A program made the translations under genes and the position numbers. Below, piece after piece: positions 60,397-64,000 of a stretch of DNA of 64,000 bases. Location of the stretch: contig CP085323.1 of the NCBI GenBank assembly GCA_022870745.1, positions 1,116,001 through 1,180,000 of the forward strand, given 5' to 3'. Every line of letters begins with the position of its first letter. Position 1 is the first letter of the stretch. The notes beneath the pieces were generated by a model, which worked only from the letters and a program-made list of their open reading frames with translations, did not search any database and had not been told where the DNA came from. This DNA comes from Silvibacterium acidisoli (GTDB taxonomy: Bacteria; Acidobacteriota; Terriglobia; Terriglobales; Acidobacteriaceae).

Positions 60397-61662
60397 TTAG
60401 CGCGACAGCGAATTCCGCAGATCTTCTGCCATCTTCGCCATCACCAGCGGCAGGGCCAGCCGTGGAACATCTCCCTGCGCCATATCCGGCGATCCGCCGC
60501 CGCGAACACCATGCTGAGCCAGCGCTTCGCGTAGAAAATTCCCACAGTGGAAATCGACATCCTTGCTCCGGGCCAACACCAACCGGATCGCTTCTCCACC
60601 AGGATCGGAAGCCAGGACTGCCACCGTTCGCGGAACCGAGGCTGCGAGTTTCGATGCCAGCAGCCGCACGTAATCGGGATCGCGGTCGGTAAAAGTCCGC
60701 TGCACCAGTCGCAGATTCTTCTCGATCATCTCCTCTACCGCGAGTCGCGCCGCATGATAGCCTGCCAGTTCTTCCGTTACCCGCGTACGATCCTTCGCAA
60801 CGGCCTTCGCATCCCGCTGTAACCGCGCAATGGCTTCCGGGACATCCGCGGAACCGACAGACAGCGACCCTGCAGTGCTGCCCAGCAACGTGAAGTCGCG
60901 CCGCGCTGCGGCAACCGCCCGCAAACCGCAGGCGAACTCCACTCGAAAGCCTCGGCTTACCTTTTCCACACCACGAATCAGCAGGCTGCCGATCTGTCCC
61001 AGCGAGCGCACATGTGTGCCGCCACAGGCATTCAGGTCGTAGTCCGCAATCTCGATCACCCGGATAGAGCCTTCACGAGGCGGCAGCTTCCTCAACCTTC
61101 CCGCTGCCAGCAGGCCTTCAGCCTCTTCGTGCGAAACCGTCATTACCGTCACGCTGCGGTCTTCGGCGATCAATTCGTTCGCCACCCGTTCCACGCGTTC
61201 GATGCTATGGATTGCGAGCGCGTCCACCGCAAGGTCAATCGTCGAAATGCTTTCGCCAAGATGAAACGAAACCGTCTCCGCTTGTAACTCACGATGAAAA
61301 ACAGCCGACAGCAAATGCTGGCCCGAATGCTGCTGCATATGATCGAGGCGGCGCGACCACTCGATCGCTCCCTCAACCTTTGTGCCCGACGTTAAAGGCT
61401 TGCGTGTCAGGTGCCAGACTTCCCCATCCTCACCCTCTTCGACCTCTTCGATCGGCACTTCGAGCACTGCACCGTTACGCGATACCGCCTTCAGCACTCC
61501 ACGGTCAAAGGGCTGGCCGCCACTGGTGGGATAAAACGCGCTGCGATCGAGCGCAAGCTGCCAGATGGACACACCGTCCGTCCGGGAAACTTCTCGAATA
61601 TCGGTAACTTGTGCAGGAAAAATCTGCAAAAACGAGTCAGTGTAGTACAGCCGTTCAGCCAT
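60397..61662 (-). CDS. AlaX-type alanyl-tRNA editing protein with DHHA1 domain
   Basis: A 421-residue stand-alone protein equal to the editing and DHHA1 parts of alanyl-tRNA synthetase. The editing zinc ligands are HMQQHSGQHLLSA (HxxxH) and NACGGTHVRS (CxxxH). The N-terminal beta-barrel has RSAFYPTSGGQPFDRG. A helical linker leads to the DHHA1 domain ending HGVRGGGSPDMAQGDV (GGGxxxMAxG). Such proteins hydrolyse mischarged Ser- or Gly-tRNA-Ala. The frame extends to 61743; ATG 61662 (MAERLYY) starts the conserved domain. The tRNA-Ala gene lies 63 bp downstream in the same direction. Confidence 0.9.
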   Translation of the reverse strand: MAERLYYTDSFLQIFPAQVTDIREVSRTDGVSIWQLALDRSAFYPTSGGQPFDRGVLKAVSRNGAVLEVPIEEVEEGEDGEVWHLTRKPLTSGTKVEGAIEWSRRLDHMQQHSGQHLLSAVFHRELQAETVSFHLGESISTIDLAVDALAIHSIERVERVANELIAEDRSVTVMTVSHEEAEGLLAAGRLRKLPPREGSIRVIEIADYDLNACGGTHVRSLGQIGSLLIRGVEKVSRGFRVEFACGLRAVAAARRDFTLLGSTAGSLSVGSADVPEAIARLQRDAKAVAKDRTRVTEELAGYHAARLAVEEMIEKNLRLVQRTFTDRDPDYVRLLASKLAASVPRTVAVLASDPGGEAIRLVLARSKDVDFHCGNFLREALAQHGVRGGGSPDMAQGDVPRLALPLVMAKMAEDLRNSLSR

Positions 61663-61818
61663 AGGGTCCCGTCCAGTCCTGTTGATATCCCCATGATACT
61701 GAAGCAGCATCCGGGAACGGCCAGCCTCCCGAAAGCGGCGCATTGATCCAACGCAACAAAAATCGGCTCTTACACCAACTTTTTCCGTAAAATCGCGTTC
61801 AGTTCAAGAGGGAGAGTT

Positions 61819-62385
61819 ATGCCAAAACTCCGCGCCAAAATTGCCCTCTTAACCCTGCTTGTTGCCGCGCCCATCTTTGCCCAGAACAGCGCGAATTATC
61901 CCGACGACAGCTGGATCCCACAAGGGATGGAGGTGCTCGCGCACCACGCCACCTTCCACACCGACTTCACCTTCGACAAATCCATGCTCGACATGGCCAA
62001 TGGCTTCGTCGGAGACGACGACACGCGCCGCATCGTAGCCAAGCTGCGCGGCATCTCCGTGCACAGTTATCGCTTCTCCGAGCCAGGACTCTACGACCCG
62101 CGCGCGCTCGAAGCGGTCCGCCAGCAGTACCGCGATCGCGGCTGGCAGCACATGGTCGCCAACCAGTCGCACCCCGGCGCTGAAAATCCTAACCACACAG
62201 ATATCTGGGTACGCTTCGAGCACGCCAACATCGAGGGCTTCGTCATCCTCATCGCCAACCAGACCAATCTCAACCTGGTTGCGGTCAACGGAACGATCAG
62301 TCCGCTCGACCTGCTTCACCTGCGCGGGCACTTCGGCATTCCCCGCTTCTCAGGCGACCAGTTGCAGAACAACAACGACTACTAG
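61819..62385 (+). CDS. small exported protein, possibly DUF4252-like
   Basis: A 188-residue protein with signal peptide (IALLTLLVAAPIFAQN) and GAGGGAGAG just before the ATG. The mature part is a compact alpha/beta domain of about 165 residues with no Cys (LRGISVHSYRFSEPGLYD, GFVILIANQTNLNLVAVNGT, ending SPLDLLHLRGHFGIP). The pattern is reminiscent of the DUF4252 family, but I cannot verify it and the role is unknown. It converges on the TlpA-like gene with 9 bp between the stop codons. Confidence 0.7.
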   Translation: MPKLRAKIALLTLLVAAPIFAQNSANYPDDSWIPQGMEVLAHHATFHTDFTFDKSMLDMANGFVGDDDTRRIVAKLRGISVHSYRFSEPGLYDPRALEAVRQQYRDRGWQHMVANQSHPGAENPNHTDIWVRFEHANIEGFVILIANQTNLNLVAVNGTISPLDLLHLRGHFGIPRFSGDQLQNNNDY

Positions 62386-62394
62386 AAACGTTGG

Positions 62395-62922
62395 CTAATT
62401 CTTCGCTGCCAGGGCCTTGTCGACGGCTCCTGTAATCTTGCGAATGCCATCCGTCTCGACGCCGAAGGACTCGTAAACGACGCGCCCCTTGCGGTCCACC
62501 ACGTAGGTGCGAGGAATGCCTGCATCGGCGAAAACCTTATAGGTAGAGCGGTCAGGATCGACGGCCAGCGGGAAGGTGTACTCCGGATGCTGCTTCTGGA
62601 AGGCGCCAACCGTGTCGATGGTCTGCTCGCGGGCAATGGCGATCATGGCAAAGTCTTTGGACTGGTATTTCTGCCAGACGTTCTTCTGAAGCTCCGGCAT
62701 CTCGATTTTGCATGGACCGCACCAGGTCGCCCAGAAATTGACCACAACGACTTTGCCACGCTCCTCGGCCAGCGAAAAGTCACCGCCCTGAAGTTTATGC
62801 ACCTTGATCGCAGGCATAGCCTGACCGACGGCGATCTTCGATTTGAAATCCGGATCTTCCGCACGGGAGATTGGAGCAGCAACGCAAAGCAGAAGGACGG
62901 CAGTAAGAGCAGATCGAAGCAT
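62395..62922 (-). CDS. TlpA/ResA-like thiol-disulfide oxidoreductase, exported
   Basis: A 175-residue thioredoxin-fold protein with signal peptide (ALTAVLLLCVAAPISRAED). The active site is VVVNFWATWCGPCKIEMPEL and the cis-Pro loop is DAGIPRTYVVDRKGRV. It probably reduces disulfides in the periplasm, for example during cytochrome c maturation or protein repair. GTGAGGTC precedes the ATG. It follows the MarC gene by 46 bp in the same direction. Confidence 0.92.
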   Translation of the reverse strand: MLRSALTAVLLLCVAAPISRAEDPDFKSKIAVGQAMPAIKVHKLQGGDFSLAEERGKVVVVNFWATWCGPCKIEMPELQKNVWQKYQSKDFAMIAIAREQTIDTVGAFQKQHPEYTFPLAVDPDRSTYKVFADAGIPRTYVVDRKGRVVYESFGVETDGIRKITGAVDKALAAKN

Positions 62923-62968
62923 TCGTTGACCTCACGAAAATTTAGATAAAAGACACCGCTGCCCTCAC

Positions 62969-63646
62969 TCAGTGCCCCCGCAAGAGTTCGAGATAGGTGC
63001 GCACGCCCGTCGACACAATCTGGATACCGATACAGAGCAGGATGAAGGACGAGAGCCGCATCACAACCGTGGTGCCGGTCTTTCCCAGCAGCCTTTCTGC
63101 CGAGCGCCCATACCGGTAGCAGGTGTAAATAATCACGCAGATGGAAACCACGCCTATAAGTGCTGGGATCAGCACCTCAGGCGCCAGGAATGTACCGTGT
63201 CCAAGGCTCTCGGTCAGGTGCGCACCCAGGGTAATCGCCACGGAGATGGAGCCAGGGCCGACGGTGAGAGGCAGAGTGTACGGATAGAACGCCTTGTCCA
63301 GAGCGCCTTCAGGATCGGTCGCCGTCGAGGCCTGCGTATCGTTCGCCTGATTCAGCAGCGACCAGCCTGCAATCGTAACGACCAGTCCACCGCCAATCTG
63401 TACGGCGTAAATCGAGATGCCGAAAAACGAGAGCACCTCCGCTCCCCAGATCATCGAAACCATCAGCAGGAAGAAGCTGTAGATCGCAATCTTGCGCGAA
63501 ACCAGTTCATGGAGCTTCGGGTCCAGTGGCCCCGCCATGTTGATGAAAATGGCGGCGCTGCCCAGCGGATTGACAATGGGAAAAAGCGCGGCCAGAACGA
63601 GAATCGTCTCGCGCGCGATGCCGGCGATATCCTGTTGTAAGTTCAT
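62969..63646 (-). CDS. MarC family integral membrane protein
   Basis: A 225-residue, six-helix membrane protein of the MarC family (LVLAALFPIVNPLGSAAIFI with the conserved NPLG). LPLTVGPGSISVAITLGAH carries the second conserved GPG motif, and VMRLSSFILLCIGIQIVSTG ends the protein. The family role is unknown; early links to multiple antibiotic resistance were not upheld. The frame extends to 63835, over the start of the next gene. ATG 63646 (MNLQQD) begins the conserved part. Confidence 0.9.
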   Translation of the reverse strand: MNLQQDIAGIARETILVLAALFPIVNPLGSAAIFINMAGPLDPKLHELVSRKIAIYSFFLLMVSMIWGAEVLSFFGISIYAVQIGGGLVVTIAGWSLLNQANDTQASTATDPEGALDKAFYPYTLPLTVGPGSISVAITLGAHLTESLGHGTFLAPEVLIPALIGVVSICVIIYTCYRYGRSAERLLGKTGTTVVMRLSSFILLCIGIQIVSTGVRTYLELLRGH

Positions 63647-63709
63647 ACTTGCTGCCAACCTCTTAACGCTTACAAAAATATAGCCGGTATCTACCAGGCC
63701 AGGAATCCC

Positions 63710-64000
63710 ATGTCGAATGAATCCCGCCGTACGCCCAATGTTCCCCGCAACCTCAAAGGCTATTTCCTCTGCCTGCTGAAAAAAGGGCCCAGGTGGAACG
63801 AAGCCGAAGGCTCCGAAGAGCTGATGCCACAGCACCTCGCCTTCTTACGCGAGCAGACCGAAGCCCGGAAGTTCCTCATCACCGGACCGGTGACCGATGA
63901 CGCAGACGACCTCGTCGGCATCACCATTCTCGAAGCCGCCAACCGGACCGACGCCATCATCCTCGCAAGCCTCGACCCGGCAGTGCAGGCTGGCCGCCTC
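63710..64000 (+). CDS. YCII-related domain protein (truncated by window end)
   Basis: The frame opens at ATG 63710 with AGGA upstream and continues without a stop to the last base (97 codons). The sequence has GYFLCLLKKGPRWN, a His-containing QHLAFLREQTEARKFLITGP and the VTDDADDLVGITILEA strand-turn, as in YciI-like ferredoxin-fold proteins. The YCII His/Asp pair fits QHLAFLRE and GPVTDD. TATAGC at 63680-63685 may be part of its promoter. Confidence 0.75.
   Translation, partial: MSNESRRTPNVPRNLKGYFLCLLKKGPRWNEAEGSEELMPQHLAFLREQTEARKFLITGPVTDDADDLVGITILEAANRTDAIILASLDPAVQAGRL

Overview
The window looks like chromosomal DNA of an acidobacterium (Acidobacteriota, class Terriglobia, probably family Acidobacteriaceae). 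The reasons are the Oar-like TonB-dependent receptors with an N-terminal carboxypeptidase-regulatory-like domain, very large Ig-like/NHL lipoproteins, many Tat-exported carbohydrate enzymes (GH92, GH125, WbsX/GH99-like), about 60% GC, and a soil-saprotroph gene content. This is inference from gene families; there is no rRNA in the window. I see no insertion sequence, phage gene or CRISPR array.

Layout. (a) 1-10 kb: a mannose-glycan locus with a TonB receptor (cut by the window start), a secreted unknown, a GH92 alpha-mannosidase and a GH125 alpha-1,6-mannosidase. Two LacI-type palindromes lie upstream of the receptor and the unknown. A mutarotase-like secreted protein, a Tat-exported lactonase and a bicovalent-FAD oxidase follow on the minus strand. 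(b) 11.8-15.8 kb: an MFS carrier, a bicupin oxalate decarboxylase and an oxalate/formate-type antiporter. (c) 15.9-28 kb: ThuA-like protein, two-domain thioredoxin, copper amine oxidase, then SIS isomerase / sugar porter / ROK kinase, a type-B carboxylesterase, a WbsX/GH99-like hydrolase and an alpha/beta hydrolase. (d) 28.2-48.8 kb: about 20 kb of minus-strand genes headed by an ECF sigma factor and a large membrane anti-sigma factor. They continue through four lipoproteins, an outer-membrane porin-like protein and a TonB receptor to a strong double hairpin, and then a PstS-like secreted protein. (e) 48.8-50.1 kb: a mostly non-coding stretch. (f) 50.1-53.3 kb: tRNA-Cys and tRNA-Gly, a lone REC protein with an ABC ATPase, then a peroxiredoxin unit with a cysteine-rich leader peptide and a second tRNA-Cys. 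(g) 53.3-64 kb: DoxX, an S9 peptidase, a hemE-hemH-hemY operon, aldo/keto reductase, tRNA-Ala, an AlaX-type editing protein, TlpA and MarC proteins and a truncated YCII protein.

The most interesting observation is at 52250-53276. A consensus-like promoter is followed by a 24-codon reading frame with six Cys codons in eight positions (MCMCCCCRC). Then come a candidate antiterminator, a terminator with a T6 tract, a 1-Cys peroxiredoxin gene, and a tRNA-Cys gene 48 bp further on. This has the architecture of a ribosome-mediated, cysteine-sensing attenuator that would control both the peroxiredoxin and the supply of tRNA-Cys. The second is the sigma/anti-sigma-headed envelope cluster, whose lipoproteins share repeat modules I cannot assign to a named family.
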